The translations under genes and the position numbers were made by a program. A stretch of DNA of 64,000 nucleotides from Harmothoe impar (taxonomy: Eukaryota; Annelida; Polychaeta; Phyllodocida; Polynoidae): contig OX381705.1 in NCBI GenBank assembly GCA_947462335.1, forward strand, positions 40,207,672 through 40,271,671, written 5' to 3'. Position 1 is the first letter of the stretch; the number at the start of each line of letters is the position of its first letter. Under the pieces are notes generated by a model. The model made no database searches. It had not been told where the DNA came from and saw nothing but the letters and a program-made list of their open reading frames with translations. Positions 36,755 through 48,717 of the stretch are shown here, one piece after another.

Positions 36755-38362
36755 GGGTAAACCGCCCCTAAGTGGCCCCCCTACAGGACAAGTACCTATA
36801 GTGGCCCATCTATACCTCTATACACCAGTCTTTATGGTCATTTTCTCCTGATTTGTTAATACAGGTATGAAAGAAGAAACAATTATGTACCAATATCACA
36901 GTTTATATTCTCCATAGAGTAGCCACAGTGTTTTCTACAGAGCGCCAAACATGACATGTCTGTGTGCCATGTAGCCCTCTTTTCATTGATAGCTTTCAAG
37001 AAAAAGACTTTCTATACCTCAACAGTGTGCCTATACTTTTCCAGTAAGATCCAAACTTTTACCTCATTTTCCACACATATTACCTTTACATTGACATGCC
37101 ATCTTCATTCGGTGAAAATCCTATATCAATTAGGTAGATTTTGCTGATTGATTGTCGCCAGTACAGGAGTACCTAAAGTGGCCCAGAGACTCAACCATGA
37201 GTGGCCCACCAACAGTATAGGCTATGCTGTGCTTTGCCAGGTGTAGGGTGAAATCTATTTGAAGATTGAATACAAAATAAATGGATTGCCCCCTAGAACC
37301 CAATAAACAAAATACGTTATATGATGTGGGAAAAACGTTTTTTCATTATTTTGACTATAAATTTACATGGAAATCAACCTGATTTCTGGTCAGAGAAAAA
37401 CTGCCCCATTCAGTATGGAACCCAGGATCTTCTGTGTGCTAGGCTAATACTGTACCTCTGCCCTATTCTGGATACATGGTGTTAGAACTGCTGAAAGCTA
37501 TACTTGTATGACATTGAGACTGTGTGAGTATGTACCTTGGGAATTCAGATCTACACCTTCTGTAATAAGGGACCTTATGTCTATGTTTTATGAGCTATGA
37601 CAGGATTGCTAAAGGTCCCTATAAATAAAGGTTATACCTTATAGCCACAGCTTAGTGCTGAGTGAACAAAAAATGGGGGTACTTCTACACTCCCCACACT
37701 TGTCCAGCCCCTGTGGCTACATAGGCAGGGCTTAGAACTTTAGTGTGAGAGGTCCCTGGTTCCAGTCTCCCCACAGTTGAGACCTTTGTTTTTTGGTGAA
37801 CCATATCATAAGAACATAAAATAATGTTATATATGGAAAAGTTCCTAAATGTTAATTTTTTTTGTTCAGTGGTACACTATGCCCCCAGAAGCAGAAATCG
37901 GTATAATTATGCCCAGAGCTTAACAGAACAGAAGGCAGCCCCCAAGAAGGCAAGATAGAAGAGTAGGCTTAAAGCATATTCATAGGCTTGCTATTGGAAC
38001 TAACAATTTGCATGAGGCTATATTTCATTATGTTCTAATGGAACATAACATTGTAACCACATTTACCAAGTTACAGATGCATAAACAGTGTTTTATTGGA
38101 GTGGGCCACTCAAGGTACAAGGTGGGCCAGTTATGGTACCAATTCAATGTCCAAAGGGTACCTTACTTTAATCAGCATTTTCACAATATATTACATAGAA
38201 ATTAATATTTTTGTCTTGTCTATAGCATTCCAAATAGTGTCCCAATGAAAAGTGCTGCATACTTCATGAGGATTGGATCACTCTTTCTACATGTAATCTT
38301 GTATCAAAGTCAGTCTTGTGGGTTTCAGCTCCTCAACAGGGCCACATATGGGCGGTTTACCC
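36755..38362. mobile_element. 1.6-kb non-autonomous DNA transposon with subterminal repeats
   Basis: The TIRs GGGTAAACCGCCC and GGGCGGTTTACCC are perfect and flanked by TA. The word AAGTGGCCC and relatives recur just inside the left end (36768, 36800, 37178, 37200) and in inverted form near the right (GTGGGCCACTCAAGG, GTGGGCCAG), as transposase-binding arrays do. No transposase frame survives. Confidence 0.75.
37395..37800. repeat. Possible tRNA-derived (SINE-like) fragments
   Basis: Two B-box-like words with tRNA-like surroundings occur: minus strand at about 37400-37470 (AGATCCTGGGTTCCATACTG after TAGCCTAGCACACAG) and plus strand at about 37716-37790 (GGTCCCTGGTTCCAGTCTCC). They lack complete cloverleafs, so they are SINE heads or pseudo-tRNAs, not tRNA genes. 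Confidence 0.3.
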
Positions 38363-38804
38363 TATATGGCTTAGCTGAGAAACGAACCATCAACTTTCTG
38401 TTCACAGGACTAGAACATTAGACATAGGGACCACAGACTATGGTGTCCAGTTCACATTGAAGGCTAGGTATCAATCTTGCCTTTCCACCCCCAACCTTCA
38501 GATTAGATGCCAGCACTGCAGACAGATGGTCCATGGACTCTGATATCTAACACAGATTGAAAGCTATACTTTTGCCTGCCGTTCCTACATCAGTCTTTTT
38601 TTCATCATTTTTATTTCAAATGGCCAAAAACATACAAATATGCCCGGGACCATATATTGTATTGTATTTTGATGGAGTATCAGAAATATGTAGTTACTTG
38701 CACTTTGTAAATATATGTAAAGGAACATTCCTGTAAACGTAGATATTTTCACCGGTATAAATTTTCGCGGATTTGTACGAATTCGCGGATTTCAAAAGAT
38801 GGTA

Positions 38805-39875
38805 CCCAGTAAACACAACTACGTTGGTCAGACGTAAATCTACGTTGATTTTTGGTCTGAACTACGTAATTTTAGAAGGTTTATGAACGTTGAAACGTTA
38901 ACCCTTTAAGGCCGACCAAAAATTTCTTTTTCTGGTGATGGGGGCGAGACATTTTCACAGGAGCTTCCCCTAGGGCCGAGCCTTTGCCGATTCCCATAGA
39001 GTTATGTCGACTATAGTCGATGCTCGGCCAGCCATGGCATCGACTATAGTCGATGCTCGGCCAGCCATGGCGTCGACTATAGTCGATGCTCGGCCCTAAA
39101 GGGTTAAGGTTTATTTACCACTCTCAAACCTACAGGTCTGATTTACGTAGCTCAGACGTAAATCTACGTTCAACTGGGATTTAAACACATTACATATAAT
39201 TCTACATAGTGGGATTCAGACAAAGGATTGTATTATATTGCAGACAAATTTACATTAACAAACAATATTCATACAAAATAACCACTATAATGTCATTTCA
39301 TTCTATATAGTATATTCTTTAAGTTAAACTGAACAGCCTCACAGTATAGATCTGTTGACTGGTTTGGGCTGCAGAGAGGCTTTGTATTTCTTCTGTTACC
39401 ACAAATGTGGTGTCCGCTCAGTAAAGGTGCCGCAAAACACATATTCACGCCCAATACTTTCATCTACTCTCCTTTATATATAAATATTCTATTGAATACC
39501 GTTTATTTGCATGATATTGAATTCATAATTAATGCGAATTTACTGCTTGAATGTGGTAGATTTGTTAAAGAGCTGCAACATTCTCTCCATAATTGAGAGT
39601 GCTGCCACCTTGTGTGAAACTGAGAAGTCATCTACCCACTTTTGGTTGAAAAGTTACGTCCATTAACGTAGATCTACGTAGATTTATTACGTATATTTAC
39701 GTCTGAATGAGGTAGATAAACGTAAATGAGACGTCTACGTCTGTTGAACGTAAATAAACCTTAACGTTTTGACGTCTACAAACCTTCCAAAATTACCAAT
39801 CTCAAACCTGTTGGTTGGAAAACTACCTAGAGAAACCTCTGAGCTACGTTGGAACTACGTAGGGTGTTTACTGGG
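38805..39875. mobile_element. CCCAGTAAACAC element with TA duplication, nest level 3
   Basis: A 1,071-bp element with TIRs CCCAGTAAACAC and GTGTTTACTGGG, flanked by TA. The arms are long inverted repeats full of ACGTAAATCTACGTT words. The left arm is broken by the TTAA element; the right arm keeps the uninterrupted version. The start and TA target resemble the 108-bp element at 17.5 kb. Confidence 0.75.
38902..39103. mobile_element. piggyBac-like MITE with TTAA duplication, nest level 4
   Basis: A 202-bp element with TIRs CCCTTTAAGGCCGA and TCGGCCCTAAAGGG, flanked by TTAA on both sides. Inside are three near-identical copies of a palindromic word, CGACTATAGTCGATGCTCGG. The mirror arm of its host element at about 39755-39770 shows the empty site (AACGTTAAGG) with one TTAA. 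Confidence 0.85.
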
Positions 39876-40301
39876 TAGTTATAGAGCTATATTGGATAAA
39901 TTTTCGCTCTGTACACATATATTCGCGAAAGTATATACGTTTACAGTATACAATCCTATTACAGGTCATCCAGATTATATCTCAGAAACAAGCTTGGGAC
40001 CCCCCTATTTCTTTTTAATTTTTGGAGAGAATATACTCTTGGGTCCTGTGGTAGCAATATGGTAAACTTGTAGAACTTTACCTTAACCCTATGCCCGCCG
40101 GCATGCACCTTAATGTCCAAACTCCAGGACACAGTGACATTGTAGGTGACGGTGCTATTTCAGGTATTTTCTAGCAAAATAGCGCACCTTCGCACATAGG
40201 ATCGCCCTAGTGAAACCTATCAACTCGAGGTTCAGGTTGGTCTACGGACTGTACTTATGCATTAAATCATTAATCGCATGTGGGATACATTAAGAACTGA
40301 C

Positions 40302-40449
40302 CTCGTCCCCATCTGATGATGTCTTCAGCTTCCTCCTGGTGGATGGTGTACTGAGCTTGACCTATGGCCTTGTACAGTCTGCCATCCATCCAGACCTCCC
40401 AGATAGTATTACCATATCCAGGACAAAGGCGTGTCGATAAGGCCACCAC
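40302..40449 (-). CDS. Unrecognised coding exon candidate
   Basis: A 148-base minus-strand exon candidate. The acceptor CCACCTTAG lies at 40450 and the donor GACGAG|GTCAGT at 40302/40301; it enters in phase 0 and leaves in phase 1. The 49 codons read very protein-like: a cysteine-glycine-aromatic start (CPGYGN), then TIWEVWMDGRLYKAIG, then a charged helix-like end (EEAEDIIRWGRG). I do not recognise the family. It lies on the same strand as the SUEL-CUB gene, inside its first intron. Its exit phase would fit the SUEL exon, but its entry phase does not fit the signal-peptide exon, so it may be an exon of another gene, an alternative exon needing a partner, or a relic. A short minus-strand frame starting ATG at about 40672 (MSANDKTTKEAESIG...) lies 220 bases upstream and could be a neighbouring first exon, but the phases do not join simply. 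Confidence 0.42.
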
Positions 40450-41134
40450 CTAAGGTGGTGGCTCATGAACTTGCAGAGTAGCCAGTGTTGACAAGCGACG
40501 TCCTTTTTACGACCATCTTTGCCATGTTATCCAACACCAATGCATGTTTAATTACCAGCGATGCATTTTACAGGCAGAAATAAACGCATGGTGAATCAAT
40601 TGGATCCAAGGACATAAACAACGGTGGGTTACACCTTCCGATGGATTCGGCTTCTTTTGTCGTTTTATCGTTGGCAGACATCGATAGCGTAGATCAATGA
40701 GGGAATGCTGCGTTCTCGTTAATTCAGAGTAGTGGGTGGAAGAGTCGTGGGCTTGTTGAGGGAGGCCTGTTTGTCCCCACCTAGTGAAGGGTTGGGGGGA
40801 GGGTGGACGGGAAGACTGCGTGGTCTCCAGTGACAACCCAGCCCACTGCACCTGCCACCCGTGCACACATCAGGTTGCTTAAGACATTCCGCCTGGAGGA
40901 GTTCCCAGTCCCAACTACTACTGAGAGTTATTGAACCGCACTAGGTGCGTCTAGGTGGGAGGAGTGACGCTCCCCAGGTTCGTTTCCTTACATTGAGACT
41001 TCCCATGCACACCTGTATACTTATTCTCCTATGGTTGAAAAGTGACCAAAACACCAGTGTATAGAGAAGCTATGGTATTGCGTGGACTCTGCATGAACCA
41101 ATAGTTGGAAGCCAAATATTTCTGCGTGAACGTT

Positions 41135-41735
41135 TACACGAGCAGTATAGGAAAAGTTTAGATGTACTCTGGTACAGTAGTGTCCCTACACTTACATGAG
41201 TAGTGTGGGAAAAGTTTAGATATACTCAGGTACAGTAGTGTCCCTACACTTACACGAGTAGTATGGGAAAAGTTTAGATATACTCAGGTACAGGAATGTC
41301 CCTACACTTACACGAGTAGTATGGGAAAGGTTTAGATATACTCAGGTACAGGAATGTCCCTACACTTATACGAGTAGTATGGGAAAAGTTTAGATATACT
41401 CAGGTACAGTAGTGTCCCTACACTTACACGAGCAGTATGGGAAAAGTTTAGATATACTCAGGTACAGGAATGTCCCTACACTTACACGAGTAGTATGGGA
41501 AAAGTTTAGATATACTCAGATACAGTAGTGTCCCTACACTTACACGAGTAGTATGGGAAAAGTTTAGATATACTCAGGTACAGTAATGTCCCTACACTTA
41601 CACGAGTAGTATAGGAAAAGTTTAGATATACTCAGGTACAGTAATGTCCCTACACTTACACGAGTAGTATAGTGAAAGTTTAGATATACTCAGGTACAGA
41701 ATTGTCCCCACACATCCACTAGTAGTATAGGGAGA
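41135..41735 (+). repeat. 58-bp minisatellite, about 10 copies
   Basis: The unit ACACGAGTAGTATGGGAAAA, GTTTAGATATACTCAGGTAC, AGTAGTGTCCCTACACTT is tandemly repeated with scattered substitutions (agtagt/aggaat alternation). The last copy is diverged. Confidence 0.95.
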
Positions 41736-42869
41736 GTGCACATATACTACGATGCATTCGAGTGCAGCTCTGGCCCTAGAGAAACTAAACCCTACAATAT
41801 CGGGTTTTAAGAGACAACAGATGGCTATCAAGGCAATTGAAAGTGTAATATAGAAAAAGCAGATAAACAGGCACTAACATCCAAAAACATTATTAAACGT
41901 TGAGTAAACACTTTATTGTCCGTAGTATTATGTAATTGACACATATATGCCAGTTTGAAGATATTGTGCGTTTCCAAAGAGCATGAGAAACATATAAATC
42001 ATCAGTCCCATTGACCCATGGTATAGACAATTCAGTGCACCAACATCTTATTTATGCTGAGATCCTGAGGACAAACTAAAACAACATCAAAGAAACTAGT
42101 TATGCCCTTGAAAGTCTATTTTACAATTGTGAAACAATTGTTCCTGTGTCATTACAAAAAACTTCAGTTTGCGATTGACCTCAGTCTACATAATTAATTG
42201 CCAGTGAAGGGTAAGCATTGAACTTGAGCTTATCAGGTCTATGCTTCTTCATTGACATCATTTTATTATAGGCAATATCCTTATCAGTGGTTCTTCGTAC
42301 TACTAGTAGAGTGTTACTGCGGAGATGTATCCCCACAGGACAGTTACAGGTAGAATACTGACATGGTTCCACATATATGCTCCCCATAACTTTAATATAC
42401 ATTCCACAATATTGGTTGAGCCCTTCATTTGATCCCAATGAATATGCGCTCCTGATAGGCATATTGATTTTTATCTCATGTCATTCATTCTTATTGGCTT
42501 TGGGACCTTGTCCCCAAAGCCATTTACACCACAAAGGAAGGGTTGTTGAAAACGACAAGAAAAGAGTAGCATAGGTCCCCTTGTCCATTGTTAGATAAAG
42601 CCCTAGTTGGTCCTTCAAACTTGCCCAGGCCTGGTTTCTGCATGTGTCTGTACAGGTGTGTGCAAGACTAATTTAATCTAGATCTGGTTTTTAGTTAGGA
42701 CATGTAGAACCAGTATACATTGCGGTAAGGCCTAGTCATGCTAAGCTGTCAGTGTCAATGCCAATCCCCATATTATGCACATGCAGGACCTATACTAGAA
42801 GTTGAGTGGTCCATGTGGCTCTTTAAATCACTCAAGCCTACCCAAAGACAAACTGTGAACTCTGACATA

Positions 42870-43065
42870 ATTACCCCCCCCCCCCCACACACACACACAT
42901 GCAACAACCCTGTTCATCAAAATAACATTTTGCCATCCTTAGAGAAAGGCCATCAGAAGTCCTCCTCCTGCCTCTGTCCCCTTCTCCTGCATCTGTCCCC
43001 TCCTCCTGCCTCTGCTCCATCCTCCTGCCTCTACCCCATCCTCCTCCCTCTGCCCCATCCTTTAA
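42870..43065 (+). repeat. C-run / CA microsatellite and CCTCCTGCCTCTGCCCCAT repeats
   Basis: A poly-C plus CACACACA tract is followed, about 60 bases on, by five or so imperfect 18-bp repeats. Frames through it are Pro/Ser-rich artefacts. Confidence 0.8.
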
Positions 43066-43955
43066 CAATCCTATAAAAACTATAGAGAGATAAATTTATT
43101 ATACCAATAATAAATTGATCAATAAACACAACCAACAACAACAAAATGTTTTCAGGATGACAGAAGTAAACATTTTATTTAGATAAACCGTCATTACAGT
43201 TTCGGCCTGATGGGCCTTCTTCTCCTATAAAAACCCAAAGCCACTACCGCTTTTGCTGTAAAACCCTTGAATTTGAATTTGTTTCCTTGTATTAAAATAC
43301 CTGTGATTGTGCAGTTACCCCTGAATCTTGGCACTGTGTGGGTGGGTAGCCTGTGGCACCTACATCTGCAGTAGGAGAGCTAGACATAGCCTCAAGCAAT
43401 GTCAAATATGGGAGAATCTATGGAATTCCAAATAAATTCAAAGCTATTGGCATTTTCTTTACATATTGGGGTATCCCATAAGAGGTTCACATTTTTATTG
43501 TAAGCTATAATTTAGATTTTGTGATGCTATAGTCAAATCCCCCATATTTGAAGTCAAAGTAGTCCTGTATCTCTCCCATACCTTGAGTAGACTTATGGTC
43601 ATTTTAAGACTATAAATTCTTACAAAGATAACACCTCAGGCATAGATAATAAAATACACAGATTTATATAATAATAGTGAAAGAATCAACTGTCTACTTG
43701 ATATACCTTTTGGGTTATAAGATTCTAAACTGAATGGACATTCTACCCCCAGTGCCTGTGGCTGCCTGCAGAGTTGTTACTCAACCCTACGGTGACCACT
43801 GTGTCCCTTCTGTGTGTGTGTGTGTCATGGGCCTGTTAGGCTATATATAGAGCAGCAGGGGTAAAAATATAAGGAAATTTTTAACTTTACAGCACTCCCA
43901 CACATTTGATATTACAGATATCCTTATTTCTTTAGTTTTTTTTTTGCATTGGAGG

Positions 43956-44739
43956 GCGTTCCTCATGAGATATGATTTCCTTGTGATTCTTTATGACTCG
44001 AACCCCATTTCTCAACTTGTGTGACTTTGCAAAACCTGTTCCTCATGAGTTGTGACCGGAGTGAGCCACAAGTCATAAGCCCTTATAACCCCAAAGAGCA
44101 CCAAAGGTTATGAGCGTATCTCCAGGGTGAAATTACTTTTCAAAACTGAATAATATTTAAAGGAATCATCTGAATAAAATTGACAATTGTTCTCCATCAT
44201 TCTCTGATAACAGAACCATATGAGAAAAGTATTTAAACTGAAATAATTTGATGATTATCATACTTGTAAATTTACGCCTAAAAACATAAATTTTTCTGAG
44301 TAGGAAAGTTAAAAGTTGTGACTTAGGCCTTGTGACCCAGAGCTAGGTGAGGTCGGTGGATGGTGTTGGATCATAGTTAAAGGTTTCCACCCTGTTCTAT
44401 ATTTATACCTAACATAGAATTTGATCAATTACCAGCTGATCTCTGCCGATTTGAATCAGGGTTTACCCATTACCTGGTGCCCCTCTTATTGCAACTAGAA
44501 CACATCCATATCCAATACAAGCAATGGTAATTTGTGATAGATCACCATTGACCCACCTTTATCGAAGTGGTAGTAGATGCTATAGACCAAGATTACCTGT
44601 AAAATAAAGATTCACCACTAACTAAGTGGACAAGAAATCTGGATTAGCCACGTATGACGTATGACTCACTTATGACTCACATTTTCTGAGTCATAGGTGG
44701 GTAACAACACTTATGGTGTGATCTCTCATGAGGAACAGC
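43956..44739. mobile_element. TIR element with GTTCCTCATGAGA ends
   Basis: The left end GCGTTCCTCATGAGATATGA and the inverted right end (CTCTCATGAGGAACAGC) match over about 14 bases. TTATGACTC/GAGTCATA words recur inside both ends. The exact termini and target duplication are unclear. Confidence 0.5.
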
Positions 44740-45149
44740 GAAAAAATCAGTCATAAGTGCACCTCTAATCCAGGCAAAGAAAAGTTATAACTACCAGTTA
44801 GATTAGGAACGCTCTCCGGTAGATGACTATATTCTAAAGATCATAGTTCAATTTGGATGTAATACCCTACATCAGCCTTCTTTCACATACAATACTAAAC
44901 AACGTTATGTGGTATCTAGAAAATGTATCTAGCAATAATATATAAAAGACAGATAATATTGACTAGGTTACAAAAACAAAGTATACAACTATGATGGAAC
45001 AGATAGTTCCGATGTTGTGACAGTGAATTGTAGCATCATGTTCACGGTGTATTTATTACCAGATCTTATATTATTCCATAGTAAGGTAGTCTATGCCCAA
45101 AGGGAAACCCAAGAGGTTTCTTCATTGCTCTTGTAGAAACCATATTTGA

Positions 45150-45365
45150 GTGTCATATGTGAATTTAATATGCATTTTATATATCCAATCCTATGTAAAT
45201 TAGTATCATAAAATATATAACCATATATATAATCATACCAGAAGCCTTCATATATCGCACATGTGAACTTAATATGTATTTTATATATCCAATCCTATGT
45301 AAATTATTATCATAAAATACATAAGCATACTTGTTCTACCAGAAGCCTTAATATATCGCAATGAT
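45150..45365 (+). repeat. Two-copy tandem duplication of about 105 bp
   Basis: The block from TTTAATATGCATTTTATATA through CAGAAGCCTTCATATATCGC is repeated directly with few changes. Confidence 0.8.
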
Positions 45366-47039
45366 ATAACATGACTGCCTCGTACGGAATTAAAGCTCAC
45401 CATGCGTTCTTCATATGGGGAAAAATGTGAAAGTGCATAAGTGGCTCAAGGTCGCCCCTCTCCCCTACTTTCCAAAGTGGATGATATTTATCCGCTCAAT
45501 CATGATACAATGTATCGGATGACTTTGTGAGTTGATTGTAAGCAGCGGTTAGAGTGAGTTATTTTGCGCTATTCGCAGTTCTCACATGATTCCTTCTTTT
45601 AAGAGAGAGATTGGTATCATTTCTTTTTTGGTATTTAAGATCGCATACCCCCCCCCCCTCACACCAGATAACTTGTGTATCAATGTTACCTGATCGCATA
45701 GTAACTAGAGAAACCTCCCTATTTGTCTAACACCTTGCCTCCAAAAGTATTGTGTGCTGATGCATTTGTCATAACTCATTTGTCCATATACACTTATTGT
45801 TTATTTGATCGGTATTATTTTTGTTTTGATATAATCATGCTATTGCATTCACGTACCACATAAACATGTTGGCAAACTGGTCATAATTCTATCAAACCGA
45901 TTCGATTGACCTAGCACCAAGACAAAATACTTCATTCATATACGATGATAGGAGTCGGATACATCTCGAGGACAAAGGTAGGGCACTAGTAAGGTGTGTT
46001 AAGCATTTGTTGATTCTCTCTGCCTTCTGAGCTGATAGCATCCTCCCTACCTGCAGGCGCTCCCTACATGAAGTGGTGAAGGGGAAGGCGTACAAGCACA
46101 CCTTTATGATCCCCTCTGAATTATTAGGCCTCCTCATTCATTCTGCTGCATGCTTACTTTCCTTGTGGCGTATTTCTTCTTTTCTCTTTCTATTGTGTGT
46201 CTTCTATATACATTGGATTGCACCTTTATCCAACAATGGAGAGGTGGGTTTCTATTAGCTAGCACTACAATGAAGTGCTCCAGCCTCCTCCTCCCCACTC
46301 ACAAAGGGTGCTGCACGTTCTACCTCAGGTAGATTCAGGGCCGTCCCAAGGACACGCCCACAATACAGGGCGTCAACCCCTCCCCTGCTCCTGCACGTAC
46401 AGAAGATGCAACTCAGACCAGAAGTGGCTCCCACTTGTATGTTTTTCATTAGGCTGGCTGATGTTGCTGGCGGTGTTAGATAAGGTAACCCGACGGGTCC
46501 CTGGTGTCTTGGGCAGGCCACGTTTTGTTCCATGCCACGTTCATTCCACCATCTCCTCACCACCCTAAAACACAGGTGGCTCAGAATTACCCACCGGTGG
46601 GCACTGTATCTGCAAGGATAATCCCGTTAGGTTGGAGCGTCTTGGGATTATCCGGTTAGGCTAGGGACTCGGGTGCTGAGTGCCTGTGCAGAGGCATTAC
46701 TGTGCGGACCGACTGAGTCTATCGTATATCAGACCCACGGGCTGATTGCATGTGAAGCCACATGCCAGTTGTCTGCTGCATGGGGAAGCCATTATTAGCC
46801 GCGCGTGCAGCCAGGGGGTGTCTAGGGGTAGGGGGGTGGTCACTGGGTGACGGTGGGGGTCGGCTGGAGGGGTCGGAGATAGGAGGACGGCTTGGAGTGG
46901 CTAGGTGAATGGGGATTGGCCTCGGCTGGAGGATGGGGATGAGGGTGAACCACCCCCGACCCACCCTACCTGACCCCCCGACCCACCCCTCCGGGGCATG
47001 CGGGCGGGCTCACATCAAAACCCGCCGCCCACCCTCTGC

Positions 47040-47620
47040 CAGAGGTGTGTAGAATTTCGCGAATACACACCCAAGCCGGGCCAGGGGTAGGGGAGGGGGT
47101 CATAAATGATGCAGACCAGCCCCGGGGATATCTACGGGCGGGGAGCGCTGTAGATAACGCCGACTGCGGACATCAAATCATCTCTGGTTTATGTCTGGCT
47201 GTGCCCGACCCCCGATGCCGCCGTGGCCGCCTAGATTTATTACGTGTGAGATAGGCGGTAATCATAGTTCATTACCCTGCCCGCCGGTGCCGCATCCCCG
47301 CTTTAACCTCTCGCCATGATTGCAGCTGATTCAATCCCGAAATACTCCCCCTTACTGCATCAAATCCTCCAGGCCAGATTATCTGAAAGTAATAGACACC
47401 AGGCGAAGACATATGCAGGTAATTAATCTTCATTAAAACCTGCTGTGGTCTGGCACCGGTGCCTTACCTGCCCTGATCTCAATTACTCTAGCGTAGCGTT
47501 CTAACCTTTTTGACGCGCTTTAATTGCATACCCGTGAAGGATTAGAGCCTCATCCCGACGCCTCCACACCATAATCAATTGTGTGCAGTGTTTGTTCTTG
47601 AATTAAGCCTCCCCACTGGA
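47040..47620. promoter_or_regulatory. Candidate enhancer block rich in homeodomain sites
   Basis: This stretch upstream of intron 1's GC-rich edge has no coding frame but many TAAT-core sites in otherwise balanced sequence: TAATTAATCTTCATTAAAA at about 47420, CAATTA, TTTAATTGCA, TAATCAATTG and GAATTAAG, as well as CATAAATGATGCAG and GATAA motifs. The texture resembles conserved non-coding elements of developmental genes. Conservation itself cannot be tested here. Confidence 0.3.
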
Positions 47621-48717
47621 ACCCGTATAGGGTCTTTCACCATTCAATATATACATGTGGTGGAATTAATGGTATGTATGATTCAATGAAGACCACTAAG
47701 AGCTTGCTCGGTCTAGGTACTTTCCTCTCCCATTTAAATATGTATCCTCCTTCTAAAGACTCTGCAGTGACCCTCTTTTAGTCTTGCCCATATATTGTAT
47801 TGACCGAAAGGGAACAGAGTTCATTTTAGAGACCTTTTACCTGAGATCAAAGCGATGAATGTGGCTTTGAAGGCAAAATCCGATAACATGCCTCTGTAAC
47901 AGGGGCGGGGCCTCAGAGGGGGTGGGGTAGGTGTTGGTGAGGAGGACGAGGGGGCAGGGCGGGGAGGGGTATGGAACTCGTGCAGGTGGCTCGATAGGGG
48001 GAAAATCACAAGTCTTTGAATGGTGAGGAATCGATGTCAGCATTCATCCTTTCCTGGCGGGTGTCTTTTGTTGGGACACGGCATCAATCACCTCACTTGG
48101 TGAGACGCAGATCAAAATGTTGGCTGGATTTTGAGTCCAGCTGGCTGACTCGCTGGCCACCCTCCCAGCCCCCACCTCTCCCCCTACCCTGCCCTCCTCC
48201 TTCTATGGGGCTAGCCAGCCATTGGGAGCTCGTTTGTCATGAATTCACGGCGCTGATGGACCGCTGCTTTACAAGCCTCCCTCGACGGGGTCATTATAAC
48301 GAGTGCCTATGGTGCCGCCCCCTTTCTGCAATGTACACACACATATATATGCACTGGCCACCCAACTTCCTATTTTGCTTGCATAAACTATACACCCACC
48401 TGTGTGTCAACTCCCAGGTTTATAGATGGTGGGCGGCGCATGCAAATGCAGTTAGCACTGCTGTTCACATCTGCTTGGCGCTGGCTGTTAAAGCGGCTTT
48501 CTACTCCCCTGTGGACTATACACAGCACCAATACCACTTCCATAGATTGCTCAAAAGCGACTCCACCCTTTAAGACAAAAAGCATCCACACACACACACC
48601 ATTATACAGGGTGTGTCGTATGGTTAGTGTATAATGCTTACACCTACAGGGAGGTTCTTCCCCTACATTGCCTGTACACAGTACACCTAATTGATTTAGA
48701 GTAGTGGGTGTACTCAC

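Larger units (their letters stand above)
38731..39946. mobile_element. TIR element CTGTAAACGTA, nest level 2
   Basis: The left end CTGTAAACGTAGATATTTTC and the inverted right end GAAAGTATATACGTTTACAG match. Both are followed inward by AAATTTTCGCG-type words. It sits inside dispersed repeat B and contains the CCCAGTAAACAC element. Confidence 0.65.
38595..40075. repeat. Dispersed repeat copy B, split by nested transposons
   Basis: The outer parts (about 38595-38730 and 39947-40075) match copy A at 10.5-10.8 kb: AAATATGCCCGGGACCATAT at the left, and ATATCTCAGAAACAAGCTTG then GGACCCCCCTATTT at the right. The intervening 1.2 kb is inserted DNA. Confidence 0.55.
16697..48717 (-). other. Intron between signal-peptide and SUEL exons (about 32 kb)
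   Basis: This is the inferred first coding intron of the SUEL-CUB gene, with donor GTGAGTA at its 48.7-kb end and acceptor TTGCAG at its 16.7-kb end. It holds most of the window's transposons and minisatellites, plus several GC-rich, homeodomain-site-rich blocks that are enhancer candidates. Possible nested or alternative exons inside it are listed separately. Confidence 0.6.

Noticed and set aside
48016..48573. 185-codon plus-strand frame
   Set aside because: Pro/Trp/His-rich, overlaps open frames on the other strand, has no domain and lies in GC-rich DNA beside the gene start.
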